Assembly: GCA_002496845.1 (NCBI GenBank)
Contig: DALQ01000078.1
Location: forward strand, 1-14,642
Origin: Euryarchaeota archaeon UBA495
Lineage (GTDB): Archaea; Thermoplasmatota; Poseidoniia; Poseidoniales; Poseidoniaceae
DNA: 14,642 bases
Direction: 5' to 3'
Shown: piece by piece, positions 1 through 6,800 of the stretch
Layout: every line of letters begins with the position of its first letter
How positions within the stretch are numbered: position 1 is the stretch's first letter
Program-made: the position numbers and the translations under genes
Notes under the pieces: model-generated
What the model saw: only the letters and a program-made list of their open reading frames with translations
What the model was told of the DNA's origin: nothing
Database searches by the model: none

Positions 1-939
1 CACCGTGATGGTGTAATCGCCCTGTACGGTGCGCAAGTCACCGGATGGCGAGTGATCTGCACCGTCCACGTGACCGTGGCTGCTGGGCAGCAAACCGGCC
101 ATGACCTCGATGGTGATGCCTTCGAAGGTCGTCGTCGAGGTCTGTTGTTGGGCGTTGTTGGTGGTCTCAAACACCGGCGCGATGCGAACGCCCGATTCCA
201 GTGGCGTGCGTGTCATCTCGCTGGAGTCGAGTTCGAAGGACGCGGACATGTCCGCACCGTCGGTGGCGGTCACCGTGTAGGTGCGAATGACGTTGTTGAC
301 CTCATCGTAAGCGTTGCCGCAGAAGAAGTCAGAGAGCATGGGCTGAACGCGAACGAAGTCACGGTCCAGGGAGAGGGTTTCTTCCCAGACCACTTCACCC
401 GTGTCGCCGGCGGTACCGTCGCAATTTGGTGCGGTGGTGATCGTCACCGTGGTCGCGTCAAAACTTCCGCGGACCTTGAATTCAAGTCGGTCGTTGGCCT
501 CGTCCAAGGAGACTTCCGAGATGACCAACGCTTCGCCGTCAGGAGCCACGACGCCAGCCGTGTATGGAACGATGGCGATGAGGACGGCCAGCACCACGGC
601 TCCTCCGGTCTTGACGACGTTCAGGTCCTTGCCCTGGACCTGGTCGGCGAGAACGATGGCTCCGACGGCGACAAGCAGCACAGCTCCCGTGACAAAGAAG
701 GGGATGAATCCACCTTGAAGGCTCAAGAGAAGACCGACAAAGAGGCCGATTCCACCCACGGACGAGAGGATCGCAGGGAGGGGCAGGCCCTCGTCGGAGC
801 CGGCGACCGCAGCCTTTGCTGCGGCAGGTGTTGGCGTTGGGGCCTCGGCCTTGACCGGGGCTGGCGTCTCGGAGGCGGCGGCCTCTTCTTCGCTGGCTTG
901 TTGGGCGGCCGTGTTGGCTTTGTCGAGAAGTCCACTCAT
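1..939 (-). CDS. Membrane protein with three N-terminal helices and an exported beta-rich domain (3' end missing)
   Basis: I do not recognise a family. Reading back from ATG 939, 313 codons stay open to the window edge, so the C-terminus is missing. Residues about 8-52 are a low-complexity Ala/Pro/Glu/Lys segment. Hydrophobic stretches follow at about 54-73, 79-98 and 112-130. From about 134 the protein is polar, rich in Thr, Val and Asp, with the alternating pattern of beta strands. It has Cys173 and Cys207, which could form a disulfide if this part is outside the cell. GAGG sits seven bases upstream of the ATG, which supports this start. The upstream neighbour on the same strand, 88 bases away, is another envelope protein, so a surface role is likely but its nature is unknown. 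The gene appears intact as far as it can be read. Confidence 0.8.
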   Translation of the reverse strand, partial: MSGLLDKANTAAQQASEEEAAASETPAPVKAEAPTPTPAAAKAAVAGSDEGLPLPAILSSVGGIGLFVGLLLSLQGGFIPFFVTGAVLLVAVGAIVLADQVQGKDLNVVKTGGAVVLAVLIAIVPYTAGVVAPDGEALVISEVSLDEANDRLEFKVRGSFDATTVTITTAPNCDGTAGDTGEVVWEETLSLDRDFVRVQPMLSDFFCGNAYDEVNNVIRTYTVTATDGADMSASFELDSSEMTRTPLESGVRIAPVFETTNNAQQQTSTTTFEGITIEVMAGLLPSSHGHVDGADHSPSGDLRTVQGDYTITV

Positions 940-973
940 GAGATAACCTCGCTCTTTACCTCACGCTCATGGG

Positions 974-979
974 CATATG
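974..979 (-). promoter_or_regulatory. Possible TATA element for the gene at 1-939
   Basis: CATATG is the most AT-rich hexamer in the 88-base gap. Its centre lies about 37 bases upstream of the ATG. An archaeal TATA box usually sits about 26 bases before the transcription start, which would give an 11-base leader holding little more than the GAGG ribosome site. No transcript data support this; it is a positional guess. Confidence 0.25.
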
Positions 980-1027
980 AAGGCGACGGCAGACATGCGT
1001 CACAAGGACGCGGTTGCAACACGTGCG

Positions 1028-1963
1028 TCAGAGACCCGGGGCTGCTTCCCTGAGCACAGGGACGCCTTCCTCTTCTTCGGTCCGAATCAGACTTCTGCCC
1101 GCCATGGCTGCGGCCAAGGCGACCATGGAGAGGGTTGGGACGACCTCGAAGCCGGGGAGGTACACACCGCGGACGTAGATGGTGATCATCTGGGACTCGC
1201 GCTCGCAACCGCCGTTCTTGCACGAGAACTCCGACTCAGCGTAGAAGTTCATGGTGTAGTAGTGGTCGGTCCATCCCCAGTCCTTGGGGGTGCGCACAAG
1301 CACGCGGACCTTCTGGCCGGCGGGGTTGTTCTCGATCTGGGACTTGACGGCGGGCAGGTTGACGGTGAAGCCGTCCTCTTCCAACGCCTCACGGGAGTCG
1401 TCGGTGATGCCAATGCGCATGAAGTCAATCTGGTTGCCCAAGTTGTAGACCTTGAACTCAAACGGCTTGTCCGTCTTCGGCATGAGCTGCACGAAGGGTT
1501 CGACGGCTTCGACCTGAACCAAGGAGAACTGCATGATGTTGACCATCACGTTGGTCTGGGAACTGGCCACGTTCACGGGCGGCACGCTGTTGATCTCGGT
1601 TACCGTACCGGTCACCGAAAGTTGCCTGCTCTGCATGGCCATGTATGGATCGGCGCGGACGACGACTTGGAAGTCGACGTCTTGTCCTGCACCAACGTAG
1701 ACGTCACCCGCGTGGGCGACGGCGAGGCCGTCGGAGGTGACCTGGATGTTCACCTTCTCGATGTAGGTGGTCGGGTTGGTCACCGTACAGGTGGTGTACC
1801 CGGAGTAGGAGGAACCGGGCTTCACTTCGACGCGGACCTCACCAGGAGAACAGTTCATTGAGACCGCAGCCGCTGGAATCTGCGCCTCGGCCGGAGCCGC
1901 GACGATGAGCAACGAACAGAGGTACAAGCCAACGAGGAACGCGACACGACTGAACGACTTCAT
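1028..1963 (-). CDS. Secreted beta-rich surface protein with PGF-CTERM-like C-terminal sorting signal
   Basis: This 311-residue protein has a clear Sec signal peptide: basic MKSFSR, a hydrophobic core at about 8-22, and a probable cleavage after Ala-Glu-Ala near residue 27. The mature part is beta-rich and resembles the NEW3/CARDB-like immunoglobulin folds of archaeal surface proteins. It has cysteine pairs at 38/59 and 248/253. Near the C-terminus, Pro-Gly-Phe-Glu (270-273) precedes a hydrophobic segment (about 274-289) and arginines at 290 and 294. That is the layout of PGF-CTERM signals, which archaeosortases cut while attaching the protein to a membrane lipid. Unusually, a further 17 residues, acidic at first (Glu-Glu-Glu-Glu), follow the arginines. 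ATG 1963 has AGGTG five bases upstream. Function beyond surface location is unknown; it could be a cell-envelope or adhesion component. Confidence 0.85.
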   Translation of the reverse strand: MKSFSRVAFLVGLYLCSLLIVAAPAEAQIPAAAVSMNCSPGEVRVEVKPGSSYSGYTTCTVTNPTTYIEKVNIQVTSDGLAVAHAGDVYVGAGQDVDFQVVVRADPYMAMQSRQLSVTGTVTEINSVPPVNVASSQTNVMVNIMQFSLVQVEAVEPFVQLMPKTDKPFEFKVYNLGNQIDFMRIGITDDSREALEEDGFTVNLPAVKSQIENNPAGQKVRVLVRTPKDWGWTDHYYTMNFYAESEFSCKNGGCERESQMITIYVRGVYLPGFEVVPTLSMVALAAAMAGRSLIRTEEEEGVPVLREAAPGL

Positions 1964-1997
1964 GCGGACACCTACACCGGCCCGTCCATTCGGACCC

Positions 1998-2003
1998 TCA
2001 TAA
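1998..2003 (-). promoter_or_regulatory. Possible TATA element for the surface-protein gene at 1028-1963
   Basis: The hexamer TTATGA (minus strand) lies in the 64-base gap between this gene and the tRNA. Its centre is about 37 bases upstream of ATG 1963, the same distance as the candidate element of the next gene downstream. A start about 26 bases on would give a leader of about 11 bases beginning at the AGGTG ribosome site (1973-1969). Weak but internally consistent. Confidence 0.25.
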
Positions 2004-2027
2004 CCATGTCGTCTTACTGCGGGTGAA

Positions 2028-2101
2028 TGGACCCGAAGGGCATCGAACCCCTGACCTCCCGGTTATGAGCCGGGTGCTCCACCCGTCTGAGCTACAGGTC
2101 C
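2028..2101 (-). tRNA. tRNA with CAU anticodon (elongator Met, or Ile2 read as AUA)
   Basis: A full 74-base cloverleaf can be folded by eye. The acceptor stem GGACCTG pairs with CGGGTCC (one G-U), with discriminator A. The D arm is GCTC/GAGC with a GG-containing loop. The anticodon stem CCCGG/CCGGG carries loop CTCATAA, anticodon CAT at 2067-2065. The T arm has loop TTCGATG. No intron and no encoded CCA. It is not a typical initiator, because the three consecutive G:C pairs (GGG/CCC) of initiator anticodon stems are absent. Elongator Met and the AUA-reading Ile2 tRNA, whose C34 is modified to agmatidine in archaea, share this anticodon, and I cannot separate them by eye. It lies between the stop of the HD-domain gene and the surface-protein gene, on the same strand. 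Confidence 0.93.
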
Positions 2102-2123
2102 AAGCCTTCCTGAAGGGGGAGAG

Positions 2124-2130
2124 CCATAGG
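2124..2130 (-). promoter_or_regulatory. Possible TATA-like element for the CAU tRNA
   Basis: CCTATGG on the minus strand is centred about 26 bases before the first base of the mature tRNA, the expected archaeal TATA spacing if transcription starts at or near the tRNA 5' end. It lies in the 38 bases between the HD-domain stop codon and the tRNA. The element is weak and GC-flanked. Confidence 0.3.
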
Positions 2131-2139
2131 GATGTCGCC

Positions 2140-3471
2140 TCACATGAAGCGGTCCAAAGAAGCCTGCTGCGGCTTGATGCGCTCCCGGACCAAGGCCTCG
2201 GCAGCGTCACGCACGCCCTCAGGAACGAACACCAGCACCCGGTCGGCGGCTTCGCTCAAGGCACGGACGATGGGCGAATGTTCTGCCACGTCGCGCCCGT
2301 CTTCCAGAAGAATGCCCTGCATGTAGGGGAGGTAGCCCTGCTTGCGGACGGCGGCCACAATCAAGTCTTGCGCAGGATCGGCCCCTGAGTTCTGAAGCAG
2401 CGTGGACAACTCCTCCTTCACGGTGTCCACGTTGTCCCGGGTGAGGTCGCGGATGCGCAACGATTTGTGGTAGTCGCGCCGGGAAAGAAGGCGGTTGGCG
2501 TCAGCCGCCAAGGCCGCATCCCCGTGTTCGGCCCATGCTGGGAGTTCGACGAGCACGTGAGCATCGTGAAGCGACGCGTAGGTGGACGCGTCCAGTTCCG
2601 TGTCGAGCAGCATGGACGTCAGGGCCGGAGACAACGCCAATTCGCCCTGTTGAGCCAAGGTACGAGCGCGTGAGAGCATCCGAACAAGGTAGGTCTGCGT
2701 GAGCATGTTCACCTTATGGAAGTAGACTTGCAGGTACATGTGGTAGCGCGTCACAAGGTACGCTTCGATGGCGGGCAAACCCCAGCTCTTGACGTGCAGG
2801 CCACCCTCAGGAGCAATGCGGAGCGCTCGCATCACACGATCGATGTCGAAACCACCGATCTGTGCCCCGGTGTTTGCTTGGTCACGCACCAGGTAATCCA
2901 TGCGATCCACGTCGAGTTGACTGGACACGATTTCCTTGAGCACCTTGGGAATGGGAACACCATCGTGATGTTCCTCACCGTCAAGGAGGGCCAGCAGGCG
3001 GTCAAAGCGTGCGGCTCCGAGGACCTTGCGAACAGCAACACCCACTTCCGTGGCGTCCGAGGTCAGCATTTCACGGCCCCAGGATTCGTGATGACGGAAG
3101 GTCGCGAAGACTTCTGGCGTCTCCAACAAATGCGAGAAGGGAGGATGCCCGATGTCGTGGAGCAAAGCGGCCAACTGGACGAGTTCGACGTCGTCCGCAT
3201 CGATTCGTCCCGGATGCGCCTCGTCCAAAGCATCCAGCAAGCGACCGGCGAGATGGTAGGCACCTAGGGAATGGGCGAACCGGTTGTGGGTCGCGCTCGG
3301 GAAGACAAATTCACAGGTGGCGAGTTGCTTGACGTAGCGAAGGCGCTGGAATTCCCTCGTGTCAAGGATGGAGGCATGCGCGGCCGGAACGAGGACATCC
3401 CGGTGAACTTCGTCACGGATGACCCGGTCGGGAGGCCCCGTCATCGGTTCTTCGGGGTCGCCAGTGCTCAT
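2140..3471 (-). CDS. HD-domain phosphohydrolase (YdhJ / dNTPase-like, COG1078-type)
   Basis: This 443-residue protein carries the HD metal site of the SAMHD1/dGTPase/YdhJ group. Residues 61-67 (Thr-His-Asn-Arg-Phe-Ala-His) form the first motif, with His67 a likely ligand. His105-Asp106 is the HD pair, inside Leu-Leu-His-Asp-Ile-Gly-His-Pro. His127-His128 follow, and the Asp-x-Asp-Arg-Met-Asp-Tyr-Leu motif at 177-184 supplies the last aspartate (likely Asp177). Members hydrolyse dNTPs to nucleosides plus triphosphate or act on other nucleotides; the substrate here is unknown. The protein is soluble, with no signal or membrane helix. ATG 3471 is preferred over the adjacent TTG 3474: AGGTGG lies seven bases before the ATG. 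It is divergent from the OB-fold gene, with 82 bases between the chosen starts, and is followed by the tRNA. The C-terminal third is less conserved. All metal ligands are present. Confidence 0.9.
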   Translation of the reverse strand: MSTGDPEEPMTGPPDRVIRDEVHRDVLVPAAHASILDTREFQRLRYVKQLATCEFVFPSATHNRFAHSLGAYHLAGRLLDALDEAHPGRIDADDVELVQLAALLHDIGHPPFSHLLETPEVFATFRHHESWGREMLTSDATEVGVAVRKVLGAARFDRLLALLDGEEHHDGVPIPKVLKEIVSSQLDVDRMDYLVRDQANTGAQIGGFDIDRVMRALRIAPEGGLHVKSWGLPAIEAYLVTRYHMYLQVYFHKVNMLTQTYLVRMLSRARTLAQQGELALSPALTSMLLDTELDASTYASLHDAHVLVELPAWAEHGDAALAADANRLLSRRDYHKSLRIRDLTRDNVDTVKEELSTLLQNSGADPAQDLIVAAVRKQGYLPYMQGILLEDGRDVAEHSPIVRALSEAADRVLVFVPEGVRDAAEALVRERIKPQQASLDRFM

Positions 3472-3523
3472 CAACCCCCCACCTGACTCCGCACGTTTCG
3501 GGAGGAACGCTCATCCGCCGCCG

Positions 3524-3538
3524 GCCCGACGGACGGGC
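3524..3538 (+). other. Small GC hairpin before the OB-fold gene
   Basis: GCCCG pairs with CGGGC around the loop ACGGA. It ends one base before ATG 3539 and 15 bases before the chosen start ATG 3554. It could hinder initiation at 3539 or be chance in GC-rich DNA. The rest of the divergent gap (3472-3553) shows no convincing TATA element. Confidence 0.3.
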
Positions 3539-3553
3539 ATGGTGGAACCCAGC

Positions 3554-5254
3554 ATGACACCCGACCTTGTCATGGGTCAGCGTTTGTGGGCGATGTTTGG
3601 CGTCGCGATTCTCCTCGTGGCCGGCATGAACGCCTACGCCGTGATGCGGGAACCCGACGTCGTTGGGATTGGCGACCTCATTGAACACACCAATGAGGTC
3701 GTTCGCGTCGAAGGAACCCTGACGACATGGATGAAAGACCCGTACGGAACCGGTGAAAACCGCGTCGACCTCATCATCGAAGACGACACAGGCGTCGTTG
3801 AACTACGCTGGTACCGAGCGACGGATCTCCCACCGGTTGGCACCAAGGTGACGGCGACGGCCGACGTCATCGAGTGGGACGGGCGCATCTACATGCAAGC
3901 CCTTGGCTCAGGGGCCGTCAGTTGGAAGCAATCCGACCTGCCCGACGTTGTGATGACCTCCCTCGCCGACGTTGCGGCCGATCCGGTCAACCACAGCGAC
4001 CGAGTGCTTCGCCTGTCCGGATACATCGGTGAGGCGGTGCCACCCGACGCAAGTTGGACCTCGGCGATGCTCAACGATCACCCGACCTACAGCAACGCAG
4101 AGCATCACATGAAACTCATCATCACGTCCGCTCCGGGACGATGGATCGAGAACGGCGCTCGAATCCAGGCGGACGGACTCTTGCAGTACGACGCCTCCGA
4201 CCTCGTCTGGGCCTTCCACGTGACCGGGCCAGAGGTGCGCGTCGACGATGATCACACGCCTGCAGTCGACACCCTCGATTGGGACGACCCCGAATCATGG
4301 TCGTACCGCAGCGGCTCCATCGTACGCCTCTCTGGGGAACTGATCGAAGAGGACGGCGACTTGTTCTTGACCCATGACGGAACCAAGGTCTGCTTCATTC
4401 CCGGCGAAGGCGATGAGGAGGCAGCCAAGGCACTGGTCAACGAAACCACCACGGCCGCAGGACGTTTGGTGTGGTCCACTTCCAAAGGCGGATGGTGCTT
4501 GGACGCCAGCACCTCTGATGACCTCGACCTCATCGTCCCCACTCAGATGGCAGACCTGCTTGGGATGCTCGAAGTCGCGCCAACCGACCTCATCGAAAGC
4601 GGACAACGGTACACCGTGCGCGTCTACGCCCGCTACGCCATCGCTCCCGGCGTGGAGGATTCCAGCACCTCCTTCGCCGATTCGGCGTCGTACCGCCCTG
4701 GCTGGCGCACCGTGACCGGAACCGTTCCCGGACCTCGTTCGGATTGGATCGAAGCTGGGCAGGCCATCGTCGCCAACGTTAGTGTGGCATGGGACGGAGC
4801 CGCCATGCGAGCCCGTCTGATGGTCCATGAGATGACCCTTGACGGCGACGCCCCAGATCCTGCTCAACTGCTGTGGGACGACGGGGCTCAACAATGGAGC
4901 TACAGCCGTGACATGAAGGTGGCCCTCAGCGGTGTGTTGAAGGCCGACGAAAACGGTGGATACCGCCTGCATGAAGCAGGTGGAGAGCGCTCCGTTGGGC
5001 TTGAACCACTGGCCACAAGCATCGCGTTGGACGACCTTCACGCTGACACCACCCTCCGTTTCATCGGACGATGGTCGCAGGTGGTCTCCGAAGACGGCAT
5101 GTCGATGACGTACCGTCTGGTGGCCGCCGACGTCAACGACCGGGACGGCGACGGTTTGGCCGATGGCCTTGAGGCCGTGCTGGGCACCAATCCAAACGAC
5201 GAGGACAGCAACGACGACGGGGTCGACGATCGCCAGGAGCTCACGGAGGCGTAA
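3554..5254 (+). CDS. Membrane-anchored exported protein with tandem OB-fold-like domains and C-terminal calcium repeats
   Basis: The 566-residue product starts with a signal anchor (hydrophobic core at about 13-28) and is otherwise hydrophilic and probably outside the cell. Residues about 49-125 look like an OB-fold: a strand pattern Val-Val-Arg-Val-Glu-Gly, then a Gly-Val-Val-Glu-Leu-Arg-Trp-Tyr strand, then Gly-Thr-Lys-Val. Comparable openings (Leu-Arg-Leu-Ser-Gly, Val-Arg-Leu-Ser-Gly, Val-Ala-Leu-Ser-Gly) recur at about 155, 255 and 455, with a more diverged unit between, so four or five OB-like units are likely. The last 41 residues hold two Asp-rich DxDxDG-type repeats, like TSP type-3/EF-hand calcium loops. 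ATG 3554 has GGTGG eight bases upstream. The frame is open from 3419, but that part overlaps the divergent gene. Only two bases separate this gene from the permease gene, so they are co-transcribed. OB folds bind nucleic acids, sugars or proteins; the ligand is unknown. Confidence 0.8.
   Translation: MTPDLVMGQRLWAMFGVAILLVAGMNAYAVMREPDVVGIGDLIEHTNEVVRVEGTLTTWMKDPYGTGENRVDLIIEDDTGVVELRWYRATDLPPVGTKVTATADVIEWDGRIYMQALGSGAVSWKQSDLPDVVMTSLADVAADPVNHSDRVLRLSGYIGEAVPPDASWTSAMLNDHPTYSNAEHHMKLIITSAPGRWIENGARIQADGLLQYDASDLVWAFHVTGPEVRVDDDHTPAVDTLDWDDPESWSYRSGSIVRLSGELIEEDGDLFLTHDGTKVCFIPGEGDEEAAKALVNETTTAAGRLVWSTSKGGWCLDASTSDDLDLIVPTQMADLLGMLEVAPTDLIESGQRYTVRVYARYAIAPGVEDSSTSFADSASYRPGWRTVTGTVPGPRSDWIEAGQAIVANVSVAWDGAAMRARLMVHEMTLDGDAPDPAQLLWDDGAQQWSYSRDMKVALSGVLKADENGGYRLHEAGGERSVGLEPLATSIALDDLHADTTLRFIGRWSQVVSEDGMSMTYRLVAADVNDRDGDGLADGLEAVLGTNPNDEDSNDDGVDDRQELTEA
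5245..5249 (+). promoter_or_regulatory. Strong ribosome site for the TctA-family permease
   Basis: GGAGG lies seven bases before ATG 5257, inside the last codons of the upstream gene. This implies translation from a shared message and fixes the start of the permease. Confidence 0.7.
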
Positions 5255-5256
5255 GC

Positions 5257-6759
5257 ATGCTTGAGCTGTACTTCAGCACGTTGTCTTGGTCGCTCGCGGC
5301 CTTGTTCATCGGCATCGCGCTTGGGACGCTCACCGGCTTGATTCCAGGGTTTCACGTCAACAACGTCGCCCTCATCCTCTTGGCCCTCTCACCTGCCCTG
5401 CTGGAACTCGGCATTCCGCTGTACGCCGTGGCCGCCATCATCGTGTCCACCGGCACCGTACACACCTTCCTGAATTACATCCCGTCAGCGCTGATTGGCG
5501 CACCAGACGGGGATACAGCGCTGTCGCTGTTGCCCGGCCACAGGATGCTCTTGACCGGGCACGCCACCCGTGGCGTTGCATGGTCGGCGCGAGGCTCGCA
5601 ACTCGGCATGCTGCTCTCGCTGCCGTTGATCATCGTGGCCCGGTTCGCCTTCGGCCCTGAACTCGGCCTGTACGATGCCCTTCGATCGGTCTTGCCCTTC
5701 GTGCTGTTGAGCATCTCCTTGCTGCTGCTGGCGACAGAAACCACACGGCTTGACTGGCCTGATCCCATTCAGCGGATGACGCGCGGCTACCTTGGTGAAA
5801 GCAGCAGAATCGCCGGTTTCCTCACGGCCACGGCCTTCTTCTTGCTCGCAGGGATGTACGGCTGGGCCGTGTTCGAACTGCCGGCCACGTCACCGGTGGG
5901 CATGCCCGACGCTTCCTTGCTCCTGCCAAGTTTGGCCGGCTTGTTCGGCATCGCCAACCTGCTTGACATTTACACCACAACGTCCCACCTTCCGCCCCAG
6001 CGGGAGGATTGGACCTTGCCCGATGCAAAGCCGCTGATCTCCCCTTGCTTCTGGTCGAGCGTGGCGGGCGCCTGCATGGGCGTGTTGCCCGGCATGACCG
6101 CCAGCCAAGCCACCGTTCTGGTGATGGGCGGTCGGAACGTGTCGGCGCGTCTGAAGGGCGGAACTGGACCCGGTATGGACTGGGAAACGAGGAAACTCAT
6201 CGACATGAGCGACGACGAGTTGCTCGCGATTGCCCTCGAGGAAGCCGAGGGCGACGGCGAAGGGCCGCAAACGCGCCAGGACTTGGAGATCATCGCCATC
6301 CTTTCTGCGGTCAACACCGCGGTCACCGTGATGGTCCTTGGATTCCTCTACATCATTGGCCGCTCGCGGTCTGGCGCCACCTTGGCGCTGAAGATGATGT
6401 ATCCTGTCGAAACGTGGAGTTCCGTTGAACCCACCTCCGATTTCATCCGCCTGTTGACCATCACCGTCGCGGCCGGTTTGGTGGCCGTGCCCATGATGCG
6501 GCACGTCGGCAAGGCCGTCTTGCGGCTGCACGCCACGATTCCGCTTGGCCACATGGTCCTCGGCGTCATCGTGTTCGTGACGGCCTTGGTGTGGTTCTCG
6601 ACCGGCTGGATCGGCATCGGCGTGTTGATCGTTGGAACCTTCATCGGACTCTTGCCACCGCGGATTGGCATTCGCCGCAGTCACGCGATGGGCATCATCC
6701 TCGTGCCGATCATGATCTACACCTTCGCCCAACGGTTCGATTCCTTCGGTTTCATCTGA
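5257..6759 (+). CDS. TctA-family (DUF112) integral membrane permease
   Basis: The 500-residue protein is hydrophobic throughout. It carries the duplicated TctA signature, a glycine-rich turn ending in Pro-Gly: Gly-Thr-Leu-Thr-Gly-Leu-Ile-Pro-Gly at residues 23-31, and Gly-Ala-Cys-Met-Gly-Val-Leu-Pro-Gly at 271-279. The two halves form the inverted repeat expected of the family. In bacteria TctA is the large permease of tripartite tricarboxylate transporters and works with TctB and a periplasmic TctC. Neither partner is visible here, as is usual for archaeal members, whose substrate is unknown. A hydrophilic, acidic insertion at about 301-342 separates membrane segments just after the second signature. 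The start is fixed by GGAGG seven bases upstream. The upstream gene encodes an OB-fold surface protein, which might act as its external partner (inference). Confidence 0.88.
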   Translation: MLELYFSTLSWSLAALFIGIALGTLTGLIPGFHVNNVALILLALSPALLELGIPLYAVAAIIVSTGTVHTFLNYIPSALIGAPDGDTALSLLPGHRMLLTGHATRGVAWSARGSQLGMLLSLPLIIVARFAFGPELGLYDALRSVLPFVLLSISLLLLATETTRLDWPDPIQRMTRGYLGESSRIAGFLTATAFFLLAGMYGWAVFELPATSPVGMPDASLLLPSLAGLFGIANLLDIYTTTSHLPPQREDWTLPDAKPLISPCFWSSVAGACMGVLPGMTASQATVLVMGGRNVSARLKGGTGPGMDWETRKLIDMSDDELLAIALEEAEGDGEGPQTRQDLEIIAILSAVNTAVTVMVLGFLYIIGRSRSGATLALKMMYPVETWSSVEPTSDFIRLLTITVAAGLVAVPMMRHVGKAVLRLHATIPLGHMVLGVIVFVTALVWFSTGWIGIGVLIVGTFIGLLPPRIGIRRSHAMGIILVPIMIYTFAQRFDSFGFI

Positions 6760-6771
6760 TTCAGAGGAAGG

Positions 6772-6778
6772 GATATGG
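6772..6778 (+). promoter_or_regulatory. Possible internal TATA element, leaderless start of the LTD/PLD gene
   Basis: GATATGG is centred 26 bases before ATG 6801, the archaeal TATA-to-start distance. ATG 6801 has no Shine-Dalgarno sequence, so a leaderless message starting at or next to the ATG would explain it. The same bases contain ATG 6775 behind GAGGAAGGG, but that frame closes after 24 codons. Confidence 0.35.
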
Positions 6779-6800
6779 TCCAAGCGCATTCCTCCGATGC

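Noticed and set aside
52..1861. Long plus-strand frames (52-1053 and 977-1861)
   Set aside because: They are antisense to the two envelope genes. Their translations are His/Asp/Gly-rich with no signal or domain, while the minus-strand frames give a signal peptide, membrane helices and a sorting signal.
3419..3553. Upstream extension of the OB-fold gene
   Set aside because: It overlaps the divergent HD-domain gene and is Pro/Arg-rich. ATG 3554 has a ribosome site and leads directly into the signal anchor.
6591..6800. In-frame 70-codon extension of the LTD/PLD gene
   Set aside because: It overlaps the permease gene, is rich in His and Arg, and would bury the signal peptide that begins at 6801.
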